NCBI GenBank assembly: GCA_002309575.1
Contig: DBXP01000055.1
Span: 1-47,718, forward strand
Length of the DNA stretch: 47,718 nt
Source: a bacterium UBP6_UBA1209
GTDB lineage: Bacteria; UBP6; UBA1177
Reading direction: 5' to 3'
Position numbers and translations under genes: made by a program. This document shows, in pieces, positions 39,632 to 47,718 of the stretch. The number at the start of each line of letters is the position of its first letter. The stretch's first letter is position 1. The notes below the pieces were generated by a model. That model did not search any database. It saw only the letters and a list, made by a program, of their open reading frames with translations, and was not told the DNA's origin.

Positions 39632-39659
39632 TTGCCGTCACCTTGAAATCACCTAAAAT
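39632..39659 (+). promoter_or_regulatory. predicted promoter of the PEGA-protein gene
   Basis: TTGCCG (39632-39637), a 16-bp spacer and TAAAAT (39654-39659), about 40 nt upstream of the ATG at 39698. Confidence 0.55.
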
Positions 39660-39697
39660 ATTGCGGTTTTTTGAATGATTCGTTTTTTGAGGTCAAA

Positions 39698-41335
39698 ATG
39701 AAAAAAATCACCGTTTTCTTATTGTTATTCGCGTTTTTTTGCACATTTTCAACGATGTTTGCAGAAGACGACGATAAACTGATCCTTGCAGTAATGGAAT
39801 TCGATGATTTAAGCGGAAATCTGCCGAAAGAAATGCTCTCTGGCGCAACAGAATACATGAGAAGCGCTTTTGTCGCCTCCAACAAATTTATTGTCATAGC
39901 CAAAGAGAGACAGGAAAAGGCTATGATAAAAAAGATGAAAGAGGAATCCTATAAACTCTGCAATGACAAAAACTGCCAGATCCCACTTGGTAAAGCTCTT
40001 TCAGCTGACACAATTCTGCGGACTTCAATCAACTTTTTCGGCGGAACTTACACTATAACTTCGGAGCTCATCAGTCTGGAGAAAGAGGCAACCGAAGTGG
40101 GAACAAACGCTACATTCAACGGAAGCGAGGATTCGTTAAAAGCGGCTCTTGATTCTATTGTGGCAAACATCATCGGAAACAAAGCAGCAAATATTCGTCA
40201 AGGCAAATTCAAGGAAAAACCTGATCATAAATGGCAGATCGAAGGCACCAAAGCTTTTATTGTAAAGTTTTTAAGTAATCCTTTAGCTGCGGCGGTCATT
40301 GTTGACGGCAAAATGATTTGCGACCGCACTCCCTGTTCGAAGCAGATAGATCTCGGAGTCCACACAATAGAGATGCAGAAGGAAAATTACATGCCGACTA
40401 TAAAAGAAGAGAATATTTCAAGCGAAAGAACCATACAGTATACTTTAGAAGAGGACTTTGCACGTTTAAATATCAACGGGAACTATGCAACAGAAGTCAC
40501 TGTAGACGGGAAAAGTGTAGGTGAACTCCCGATAAAAAACTATATCGTCAAAATCGGACCCCATAGAATCGCTCACCGTAACGGATGTTTTTACAATTCC
40601 GGTGAAGATGTTGTCGTCAAACGCGGCGAGAAAAAAGAGATCTATTTGCAACTTGAGCTGAAAGAATCAGCGATACAGGTCAACATTAAAGATACTGAAG
40701 GAAACGATATCAAAGGCGATGTTTATGTCGACGGGCAGTATATCGGAATTGCTCCGGATACATTTAAAATACCTTTCTGCAGCCAAAAGCTGACGATCAC
40801 ATCGGGGAACGGTGAATACAGACAAAATCTTCATTTGAAGGAAGGCGAAGTCAGCAAAATTCTTGCAACAATCACTTACGGACAAACAACTACGTTCGAT
40901 GAAGCTAAAGCAAACAAAATAAAAAACGAAAAAATCAATGAAGAGCTGGATAAAGCGGGAAGGAAAAAGAGGATCGCGATTGCCACCGGAATTTTTATAC
41001 CCGGCATTGCTGTAACTGTTCTTGGAGGAATATCATTTATCGGGATGGAAAATGCGGAAATGGACCGCAAAAAATATTACGGCAAATATCTTGATGCCGT
41101 GACGGAACAAGCAGCAGTTTCATATCGCAAAAAAGCGTTGGATGCCGATAAAAGGCGAAAAACCTACGCTATTTTAGGCGGTGTGGGTATTGGGGTCGGA
41201 ATCGCCATGATGACGACAGGTATAGTTTTTTACAGCATTGATTTCAAAGGGGAAAAAGAGGTTAAGAAAAAATATAATCTCTCTTTCGGTACAAGCCCTA
41301 TGGACGGAACATTGCAGTTCGCATTGAGTTGGTAG
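39698..41335 (+). CDS. PEGA-domain membrane protein with CsgG/LpoB-like N-terminus
   Basis: 545 aa from the ATG at 39698 behind TGAGG; an in-frame TTG at 39671 is less likely. Signal peptide MKKITVFLLLFAFFCTFSTMFA. The N-terminal domain (about 25-165) resembles periplasmic CsgG/LpoB-type folds (LILAVMEFDDLSGNLPKEML, FIVIAKERQEKAMIKKM). PEGA-like beta units follow (AAAVIVDGKMICDRTPC, TEVTVDGKSVGELPIKNY, GDVYVDGQYIGIAPDTFKIP). Two hydrophobic helices lie near 430-455 and 490-515 with a basic helical linker between. Such proteins are often envelope sensors or carbohydrate-surface binders. GC is lower than in the genes to the left. The stop codon is immediately followed by a hairpin (41335-41356). 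Confidence 0.75.
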   Translation: MKKITVFLLLFAFFCTFSTMFAEDDDKLILAVMEFDDLSGNLPKEMLSGATEYMRSAFVASNKFIVIAKERQEKAMIKKMKEESYKLCNDKNCQIPLGKALSADTILRTSINFFGGTYTITSELISLEKEATEVGTNATFNGSEDSLKAALDSIVANIIGNKAANIRQGKFKEKPDHKWQIEGTKAFIVKFLSNPLAAAVIVDGKMICDRTPCSKQIDLGVHTIEMQKENYMPTIKEENISSERTIQYTLEEDFARLNINGNYATEVTVDGKSVGELPIKNYIVKIGPHRIAHRNGCFYNSGEDVVVKRGEKKEIYLQLELKESAIQVNIKDTEGNDIKGDVYVDGQYIGIAPDTFKIPFCSQKLTITSGNGEYRQNLHLKEGEVSKILATITYGQTTTFDEAKANKIKNEKINEELDKAGRKKRIAIATGIFIPGIAVTVLGGISFIGMENAEMDRKKYYGKYLDAVTEQAAVSYRKKALDADKRRKTYAILGGVGIGVGIAMMTTGIVFYSIDFKGEKEVKKKYNLSFGTSPMDGTLQFALSW

Positions 41336-41356
41336 AGACGTGACCTGACACGTCTT
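41335..41356 (+). repeat. 22-nt hairpin element, copy 1
   Basis: GAGACGTG and CACGTCTT are inverted around an ACCTGA loop. The element starts on the last base of the PEGA gene's stop codon and sits just ahead of the Shine-Dalgarno of the next gene. It matches the reverse complement of 47526-47547 at 19 of 22 positions. No U-run follows, so it is a poor terminator. Confidence 0.7.
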
Positions 41357-41380
41357 ATATTAAGTTTTGTGAGGTGCTAG

Positions 41381-43504
41381 ATGAAAATCAAATCTTTGAT
41401 TTTGTTGGCAATATTTTCGTTATTCATTCTTTCCTGCGAAAAGGATATGACATGGATAAATGCCAAAGATCCTCAAGCCGATTCTGAAGCTATTGCCCTG
41501 ATATGTGCAAAGCGCCATGCAGAATGCGGAGATGTAAACATCTATTCAGACGGAAAATTTCACTTAATTTTCTGCGGTAACTGCGAAACTGGGTATAAAT
41601 GCGACAACAACAGCAACAAATGTTATGATATAAATGAATGTTCCAGACCTGAACTCAACGATTGTCCTGAAAACAGCACCTGCGCAAATGAAAAAGGAAC
41701 TTATTCCTGCATCTGCAAGGAGAATTATTCCGGTGACGACTGCGTTCCAGACACGAGGACAAAAGAATGCGAAAACCTTCCTGAAAACGCAGAATGGAAC
41801 ACGGCTTCAAGCATAACACAGACTTGGAACGGAAGCGAATGGGAACCGGCAAATGCAGGAATATATGGTGAAACTGCCAGTACAAACGAGTGCTTTTTTA
41901 AATGCAAAGAAAATTATAATTGGAATTTTGGATTCTCTGTTTGTGAAGCAGCAACAAGAACAGCAGAGTGCACAGAATTACCGGAAAATGCCGAATGGAA
42001 CGGCACTTTAAGTTTGTTGCAGACATGGAACGGGGATGAATGGATTCCAAAATCAGAAGCAACTTTTAGCAAAACTCCAGGGGAATGCACATTTAAATGC
42101 ATAACAGGTTTTTATTGGAATGAAAGCAAATGCGAGGTTGCGCCGACACAAACTATCGACTGTGCTGGATTGCCAGAAAACGCGCACTGGAACTCATCTT
42201 CCACCATCATACAAACTTGGGATGGAGACGAATGGTTGCCAAACAACATCGGTGTTTATAGCGAAAATGAAGGTGAGAATGAATGCAAATTTAAATGCGA
42301 CAGCAATTATTTTTGGAACGACAGTCAATGCGTAAATCCTTGCGATTCCAATCCATGCAACAGCATTTCAAATTCAACAGGCATTTGTTCTCCTTCCAGT
42401 AGGGAAAAATATTCCTGTGGATGTAAAACCAATTATACATGGAACGGCTCTCTCTGCACAAGTCCTTGCGACTCACATCCATGCTCACATATAGCAAATT
42501 CGACAGGAACATGCATATTGACATCTAAAGACTCTTACAAATGCGAGTGTGAAGAAACATATTTATGGAGAAACTCCAAGTGCAGCAAGATAACTTTAGG
42601 TAATATCTGCACTGGTCAGGACACATGTTACAACGCATCTTCATCGATAACATGTCCAGCAAGCCCATCAGGAACAGATGACGAGTATAATTTTTTTGGT
42701 CAGGATGTGCAGTATGTCAACAAATGTACAGCACAAAGTTTCTCGTCTTTGTCTGATGTGATTGTGGACAACAATACAGGTCTGACATGGGCAAAATCAC
42801 CTTCGTCAAGCGAATACACATGGGATAATCGCGCAACCCCTTGCAATTATTTGAACGGCACAAATTATGGGGAAAAAAGTAATTGGCGCGTTCCGACCCC
42901 ACTTGAACTGCTGACGATCGTTGACAACAGCACTTACAATCCTGCGACAAGCTCGAATTTCGGAGTATCGGCAGGACATGATTTGTGGACAGATAACGCA
43001 TTTGAAGGCAATTCAAGTTATGCATGGAGTTTCTCGCCATATGGTGGTGATTCTTATCCCAAATATGCAAAAACAAGCACTTTAAAAGTTCTTTGTGTTT
43101 CAGGCGATAAAATGGAGAAAGGAGTTTTTACATCACAAACGATAAACAACCATATTATTGTCACAGATTCAACGACAAGTCTTATGTGGCAGAAAGAGTA
43201 TGTGACAGGCAAAAGCTGGCAACAGGCACTAAAATACTGTGAAGATTCAACTTATGCAGGCTATTCTGATTGGAGACTACCAAACAAGAATGAACTCGCA
43301 TCGCTGTCGAATTATGGCAAATCGTCCGCTCCTTATTCCTATTTTCCAGGTATGCCGTCAAATTATTTTTGGTTCTGGTCTTCCTCTACCTGCATCGGCG
43401 ATATTGATGCAGCATGGGGCGTAGATTTTGAATTGGGAGTGTACTGCAAAGAAAAGACAAGCGCAAAAAACCTCAATGTCCGTTGCGTAAGAAACGATCA
43501 ATAA
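41381..43504 (+). CDS. EGF-like, WNxS-repeat lipoprotein with two DUF1566 domains
   Basis: 707 aa. Signal MKIKSLILLAIFSLFILSC with Cys 19. A calcium-binding-EGF-like unit (about 83-121) reads DINECSRPELNDC and YSCICKENYSGDDC. Three 62-65-residue repeats follow (about 124-188, 190-251 and 254-317), each LPENAxWNxxSxxxQTWxGxEWxP then ECxFKC and YxWNxSxC. Two shorter EGF-like units lie at about 319-359 and 362-401 (SNPCNSISNSTG and SHPCSHIANSTG). The C-terminal half has two DUF1566 domains (GLTWAKS, SNWRVPTPLE, then SLMWQKE, AGYSDWRLPNKNE). The ending is homologous to the 652-aa lipoprotein at 37354-39312. A GAGGTG Shine-Dalgarno precedes the ATG. GC is lower than upstream. Confidence 0.82.
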   Translation: MKIKSLILLAIFSLFILSCEKDMTWINAKDPQADSEAIALICAKRHAECGDVNIYSDGKFHLIFCGNCETGYKCDNNSNKCYDINECSRPELNDCPENSTCANEKGTYSCICKENYSGDDCVPDTRTKECENLPENAEWNTASSITQTWNGSEWEPANAGIYGETASTNECFFKCKENYNWNFGFSVCEAATRTAECTELPENAEWNGTLSLLQTWNGDEWIPKSEATFSKTPGECTFKCITGFYWNESKCEVAPTQTIDCAGLPENAHWNSSSTIIQTWDGDEWLPNNIGVYSENEGENECKFKCDSNYFWNDSQCVNPCDSNPCNSISNSTGICSPSSREKYSCGCKTNYTWNGSLCTSPCDSHPCSHIANSTGTCILTSKDSYKCECEETYLWRNSKCSKITLGNICTGQDTCYNASSSITCPASPSGTDDEYNFFGQDVQYVNKCTAQSFSSLSDVIVDNNTGLTWAKSPSSSEYTWDNRATPCNYLNGTNYGEKSNWRVPTPLELLTIVDNSTYNPATSSNFGVSAGHDLWTDNAFEGNSSYAWSFSPYGGDSYPKYAKTSTLKVLCVSGDKMEKGVFTSQTINNHIIVTDSTTSLMWQKEYVTGKSWQQALKYCEDSTYAGYSDWRLPNKNELASLSNYGKSSAPYSYFPGMPSNYFWFWSSSTCIGDIDAAWGVDFELGVYCKEKTSAKNLNVRCVRNDQ

Positions 43505-43527
43505 ACTTTTTCCCGAAAATATCTGAG

Positions 43528-46500
43528 TTAATTTTCTAAATCATAAATCTGCGCCCGATGATCCATTTGTATTGCATCATCGCTGTATTCTCGAATTATA
43601 TCGTCTAATATTCTGCTCATTCTCGGATATAAAAGTTCACTTTTTTCTTTATATTTCTGCAATTTGGAAACCAATAAGCGTTCTTGATCTCCGCCCTCAT
43701 TGCACAATCGTGAAGTAACTCCTCTTCGGAAGAAAAGTCTTGATTTGATATGCTGGTCAACAAAGTCACTGTCTAAATTTTCTACAATTTTACAAAGATA
43801 TTCGGGGGGAAAATTATCATCCAGAGGAATGTCTCCAAGTATGAATCCGATTATGAAATTAGTTTCTTTTTCCAAGCCCATTTTTTCAGCTAATGAGCAG
43901 AGTTCGTTTATATAAAGAGGCAAAAATGATTCATCGATTTTCCCGTTTTCGTCAAGAGGTGTTAACCTGCAGCCAAAATTCAAAATATTGAAAGCTTGGA
44001 GACTAGTTTTAGAAGTTGGAGAATCTGGTTTGTAAGCCAATTTTATAAAATCCATCATTCGTTCCGGATTGTGGGTCAGTTCTTTTATAAGTCTTAATTT
44101 TTGCATATCCATGAGATGGTTAAGTTGTTCGTATAAGAGAAATTCTGCAATCACCAGCAAATTGATCACTTCTGTATTTTCAGATTCATCCAAATTTTTC
44201 AATAATTTAGCTATAAAATACGGATCTGATTGTAAATCTCGTTCGGTTTCTTTGTTAGCGTAATCGTAAATAATTCGGGCAATTTCAACATCTTTCATCT
44301 GAATAGTTTTTGCATGTTGAAATGTGACATGAATAGCAGAAGAATATCGTTTCGCTTTTATCAGTTCTTTTACTACTTCTTCCGGATTTTTCATTGCAAT
44401 ATAATCAACGGAAACTGATTTCCAGTAATTGCTTTTTACGGAAGCTCCGCAATTTGCTGCTATTTCTGCTAATTCTTTAATATATCCTGCTGCCAACAGT
44501 AGTATTTCTAAAGAGTTGTCTGATTCAAAGATGTTTTTGACGAGTTTTTGATATTCTTGAACATTCTTAAAGCAAAGTTCTCTCAAATATGAGCAAGCAA
44601 AACTTTTACTAATCTCGTTAGATTTGTATTTTCGGCAAATTTCATCGATGAATTCACTGTCATATAATGAAACCAAGCTCTTAGAGATACTTTCGGGATA
44701 TTTAGTTATTTTGATAAAGTCCCAAAGGCTGTTCTTGCCAAGGGAATTAACAATTTCATTGATGACATAGTTGCGGGCTTCAAGTAGTTTTTCCTGATAT
44801 TTGTCAATATCTTGAAAAGGCAATTGAACAATTCCAGACTCGAACAGCCATGCGTTGCGTGTCATGATGTCGTTCGATTCAAATTTGTCGACTAACTCCA
44901 TGTATGGTTTTAGCTCTGCTGCACTCAAGGACCATTCAGTATTTTGATGAGCCTGATGCTCTCTTATATTCTTGCGTAAGTCATCAATTATTTTCCGGTT
45001 GTCTATCTTGGCCAAATAAGGTGATACGGCGTTGATAATTGATATGCGACATTTAGGTATATAGATATTGAAAGAAAGTTTTAGCAAGTCGCTAATTTGT
45101 TTTTCAGAATAATCGCAACATTTCAGCATAAGAGAAACTATAGAGTCTAAATGTCTTAGAGAAAAATCGTTAGCTGGGTGTTCAATTTTGGGTGGAATCT
45201 TCTGTCTAGGGTAAGAATTTTGGCCAAAAGTTGCAAATCCACTTAAAGATTCGCATATTATTTTACACAACTCATAAATGTTCGCTTTGTATTTTTGAGA
45301 TTTTATTCTCAAAATTTGCATTCTATCCTCAAACCCAACTTCTGTTTGAGGAGCAAAGAATCGGTATATATTGTAGAGTGAATTTATGGGTTTGTTGATC
45401 CAGTTACTATGATTTTCATATTTAGAAAAACGCAAAAGAAGTTCTGTTACACGGTTTAAATATTGTTTATCCCAAGCAAAAATTTCAAGAGCAGATAAAA
45501 GTTCAATGTAATAAATGTTGGAGGGGAATCTCTCTGCTTTTGATGTGAAGATTTCTGAAGTTATTTCTTCAGGGAATTTTTCAACGAAATTAAGGAAGAG
45601 TTTCGGGGTCGCTTCTGCGAAATTTGCAAGATACTGTCTGTTAGATAAGAATCTCGTTAAATCCCAGTTCTTTAACAATTCTTCAATAATTTGTTCTGTC
45701 CATCTACAAAGTCGCTTATCTTCGGAATCATCAAGAATTGTTAACAAATAAAGATTCTGAAAAACGCCTTCTTTGATGTCAGAAGAATATTTTTGCTTTG
45801 AATCAAAGTATAGAGAGTCGCTTTTTAGTAGTCGGTCAACAATATCAGAATCGTCATCTTGAATAAGTTTTTGGCAGATGTTTTTATATTCATCCAGGAG
45901 AGAGTTTATCATATCTTGAGCATAATATATCGCCTCGTGAGGTGAACGAACACGCCATATATTGTCGATATTGATTAACGGCGAATCTTCTGCGTTTAAG
46001 AAATTTCTAAGTTTTAATTCATAGTCTTTATATTTCTTTCCGGATAATAATTCTAAAATCTTTTTATCTTCATCGTTGTTATTGTTCCATTTACCGACAA
46101 GAAAGGCTGGAAGCAAGTCTAAAAACGCGTTGTTTTCTGCCCATTTTGGTTTGTTTGCTATATTTTCTTTTCTTCGCAGAATATTTATGTCGCAAGCAGT
46201 ATCTGTTGCTGTTTTTCGGGCCTTAACCTCGCTATAGCCAGCTTTTATCAGAGACTCGACGAATCCTTCTTTTTTTATTTTTGGTAATTTTTTGATATCT
46301 GTTTTTTTGTCAGATGGATGTGCCGCAACAATAATTGAATGACCATTTTTTAAATAGTATTGGATGTTGCCGATAAATGAAGTTATTATGATTAAGTTGC
46401 TATAATGCTCGACCAAATCTTCAAAGGCATTCTTTTCTGAGGCAATAATTATTCGGGATTTAAGTTTGTCGGCATCTTTGCATGTCAACAAAGTTGCTAT

Positions 46501-47181
46501 GGCAAATGCAATGCTTTCATCTTGAGTTAAAGATTGAAGGGTCAATGATTTTGAGTTGCTAGCAGTATAAACAACTTGTTTGCTAATTTCTTCCCGCCCA
46601 TGTAAAAGTATTTCGTATGGCAAAGTTATTTTTTCACCTTTTGCCCATTTTTCCCAATATGTATCTGGTAATGAATATCCGTTTGAAGGAAGTTTTTTTA
46701 GTTTTTGCGCCAGCCACATACCAACCGATGGTCTTTGTTCTATCCACCGTTCCAATTCAACTGCGGTATAAACGACGATTTTTTTCCAACCGTATTGATT
46801 GTTTTTCTGTCGCCATTTATCTGCATCTTCCCATATTCTTGGAGTGACAAAGACAAAAGTTGCATTACCTGTATCATATCCTAACGGATCCGCTGTACGT
46901 TTTTGGAAATCATCATCGATTTTTGTTTTTACGTCTTTGTTTGCGCTGCATTCCCATAACGATATGCCGACAGGAACGAGATCTATCTTTTCTTTGCAGG
47001 AAAGAAATCCGTCCCATCCGTGAAGAGCCGTTGCATCACCTGAAGGGAAACGTATATTGTCAATATTGTCTGGTGAAGATACAGAAGCTGTTACGAGTTT
47101 TTCGATAAGCTCGGGCAGAGATTGCTGACAATCTTTGGTTTCTGCCCATTGTTTTAAATCCGTTGAAGTAATGAATTCCAT
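43528..47181 (-). CDS. large AT-rich protein with restriction-endonuclease-like N-terminus; candidate defence gene
   Basis: 1217 aa. Residues 1-160 look like a PD-(D/E)XK/Mrr-type domain: a helix LPELIEKLVTASV, GWDG (Asp 57), a strand VGISLWECSANK (Glu 77, with Ser where the usual Lys would be and Lys 82 nearby), then FVFVTPRIW and KIVVYTAVELERWIEQRPS. Residues about 190-350 look like a degenerate NTPase region: alternating strands and helices (RIIIASEKNAFEDLV, SIIVAA) but no Walker A GKT/S. The remaining 850 residues are a helical-repeat solenoid. The start follows AAGGAG. Sampled lines are about 22-43% GC against about 62% in a sampled ppdK line, which suggests transfer. Single large nuclease-solenoid proteins in AT-rich islands are typical of phage defence. 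I cannot assign it to a named system. Confidence 0.7.
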   Translation of the reverse strand: MEFITSTDLKQWAETKDCQQSLPELIEKLVTASVSSPDNIDNIRFPSGDATALHGWDGFLSCKEKIDLVPVGISLWECSANKDVKTKIDDDFQKRTADPLGYDTGNATFVFVTPRIWEDADKWRQKNNQYGWKKIVVYTAVELERWIEQRPSVGMWLAQKLKKLPSNGYSLPDTYWEKWAKGEKITLPYEILLHGREEISKQVVYTASNSKSLTLQSLTQDESIAFAIATLLTCKDADKLKSRIIIASEKNAFEDLVEHYSNLIIITSFIGNIQYYLKNGHSIIVAAHPSDKKTDIKKLPKIKKEGFVESLIKAGYSEVKARKTATDTACDINILRRKENIANKPKWAENNAFLDLLPAFLVGKWNNNNDEDKKILELLSGKKYKDYELKLRNFLNAEDSPLINIDNIWRVRSPHEAIYYAQDMINSLLDEYKNICQKLIQDDDSDIVDRLLKSDSLYFDSKQKYSSDIKEGVFQNLYLLTILDDSEDKRLCRWTEQIIEELLKNWDLTRFLSNRQYLANFAEATPKLFLNFVEKFPEEITSEIFTSKAERFPSNIYYIELLSALEIFAWDKQYLNRVTELLLRFSKYENHSNWINKPINSLYNIYRFFAPQTEVGFEDRMQILRIKSQKYKANIYELCKIICESLSGFATFGQNSYPRQKIPPKIEHPANDFSLRHLDSIVSLMLKCCDYSEKQISDLLKLSFNIYIPKCRISIINAVSPYLAKIDNRKIIDDLRKNIREHQAHQNTEWSLSAAELKPYMELVDKFESNDIMTRNAWLFESGIVQLPFQDIDKYQEKLLEARNYVINEIVNSLGKNSLWDFIKITKYPESISKSLVSLYDSEFIDEICRKYKSNEISKSFACSYLRELCFKNVQEYQKLVKNIFESDNSLEILLLAAGYIKELAEIAANCGASVKSNYWKSVSVDYIAMKNPEEVVKELIKAKRYSSAIHVTFQHAKTIQMKDVEIARIIYDYANKETERDLQSDPYFIAKLLKNLDESENTEVINLLVIAEFLLYEQLNHLMDMQKLRLIKELTHNPERMMDFIKLAYKPDSPTSKTSLQAFNILNFGCRLTPLDENGKIDESFLPLYINELCSLAEKMGLEKETNFIIGFILGDIPLDDNFPPEYLCKIVENLDSDFVDQHIKSRLFFRRGVTSRLCNEGGDQERLLVSKLQKYKEKSELLYPRMSRILDDIIREYSDDAIQMDHRAQIYDLEN

Positions 47182-47190
47182 AAAATCTCC

Positions 47191-47202
47191 TTATCATGAT
47201 AA
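47191..47202. promoter_or_regulatory. 12-bp perfect palindrome at the ribosome-binding site of the defence candidate
   Basis: TTATCATGATAA is a perfect palindrome and runs into the AAGGAG Shine-Dalgarno of the 1217-aa gene. It may be an operator. A chance occurrence cannot be excluded for a 6-bp half-site. Confidence 0.35.
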
Positions 47203-47718
47203 AGTTAATTCATGTTTTCATTCAAAATATACCTTGTGTTTGAAAACATTGTTATCAATATGCACATTGTTGAAAAATCAAGAGGTTTTGGAATATTTTT
47301 TTAATAATTCCGGCTAAATAGGTTGCTTAACCATCCTCTTTCCGTAAATCCCTAGCCTCCAAAAAATAAAACCTCAACAACACCTGATTTTCCCCATTGC
47401 TCAGCTCTCAAATATGATTGCACGGCATGATTTTGTGACACAAAAAATGGATATTGAATGGAACTTCCCTCTGAAGAAAAACTGAGGCGACGAGGGTCGG
47501 GAACAGACGCAATTTCCGCATCAATGAGACGTATCAGGTTACGTCTCCACAAATTCATCGGCAAAGTTCTAAAATTATATTAAAACGAAACCTAAAAACA
47601 ATTTGACTTTTACTTTGTGTTATTTAAATTAATACTGCTTTGTTTGGCAAACTTGTTTCTTATGTGTTTAAAATGAATGATCTTTATATCGGAATCAAAA
47701 AAGTCTTGATTTTGAAAA
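47203..47718. other. AT-rich region without a convincing gene
   Basis: The 537-nt stretch upstream of the defence candidate holds two AACAATGT direct repeats on minus (within 47235-47275), the hairpin at 47526-47547 and two small overlapping frames. One is a 41-codon plus-strand frame from 47458 to 47583, Arg-rich, with no Shine-Dalgarno. The other is a 70-codon minus-strand frame from 47564 to 47352. Neither has a recognisable protein pattern, and the hairpin lies inside both. The right end (47584-47718) is very AT-rich and may contain promoters pointing out of the window. Confidence 0.4.
47526..47547 (-). repeat. 22-nt hairpin element, copy 2 (inverted)
   Basis: Read on minus: GAGACGTA, loop ACCTGA, TACGTCTC, a perfect 8-bp stem. 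Compared with copy 1 at 41335-41356, the stem pair G-C at position 8/15 is A-T here, and the outermost G-T is G-C. Both halves therefore changed so that pairing is kept. Confidence 0.7.

Noticed and set aside
41335..41356. Intrinsic terminator between the PEGA and EGF-lipoprotein genes
   Set aside because: The hairpin is followed by TATATTAAG and not a U-run; better described as the dispersed hairpin element.
47352..47564. 70-codon minus-strand ORF and overlapping 41-codon plus-strand ORF
   Set aside because: No ribosome site, and the hairpin element lies inside both; likely non-coding repeat sequence.

Overview
The window comes from a Gram-negative bacterium. Two large outer-membrane barrels, an MCE-type lipid-transport protein, an O-antigen-ligase-like protein and about eight lipoproteins with acidic or DTGD-rich stalks all point to an outer membrane. 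The Cys-rich, DUF1566 and DUF6273 surface lipoproteins, together with a Gly-Cys/transmembrane/Arg C-terminal sorting tail, resemble anaerobic Myxococcota or Deltaproteobacteria-like gut and digester lineages. That placement is inferred from protein style only.

Layout. 1-3.5 kb: a truncated lipoprotein gene and ppdK, both on minus. 3.7-9.3 kb: a plus-strand envelope operon (MlaD-like, PqiC-like, beta-barrel, O-antigen-ligase/TPR), followed by tRNA-Pro(CGG). 9.5-17.4 kb: minus-strand genes for a D-2-hydroxyacid dehydrogenase, a DUF6273 protein, a polytopic membrane protein, a DTGD-repeat lipoprotein and a 1009-aa surface protein, plus an intergenic plus-strand terminator that suggests a small RNA. 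17.5-25.6 kb: rplU-rpmA-obgE, then a HEAT protein, a type-4 uracil-DNA glycosylase, a FadL-like barrel and two tandem paralogous lipoproteins. 25.7-30.7 kb: leuS preceded by a TPR membrane protein, on minus. 30.9-34.8 kb: copA with a fused C-terminal CopZ-like domain, convergent with a MATE exporter. 34.9-43.5 kb: a cluster of modular Cys-rich lipoproteins (DUF6273 x3, DUF1566 x2, PEGA, EGF). 43.5-47.2 kb: an AT-rich 1217-aa gene with an N-terminal restriction-endonuclease-like domain, a candidate single-gene defence protein. 47.2-47.7 kb: AT-rich sequence with no convincing gene.

The main points for follow-up are: the AT-rich candidate defence gene; a strong internal Shine-Dalgarno and ATG inside copA that would release a free 71-aa CopZ; two inverted copies of a 22-nt hairpin, with a compensatory base-pair change, bracketing the 41.3-47.5 kb segment; ten predicted sigma70-type promoters that all have a 16-bp spacer; and back-to-back ppdK/MCE promoters whose -35 boxes are 1 bp apart.

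All family names are from motif recognition by eye. No database search was run, and GC values are counts on a few sampled lines.
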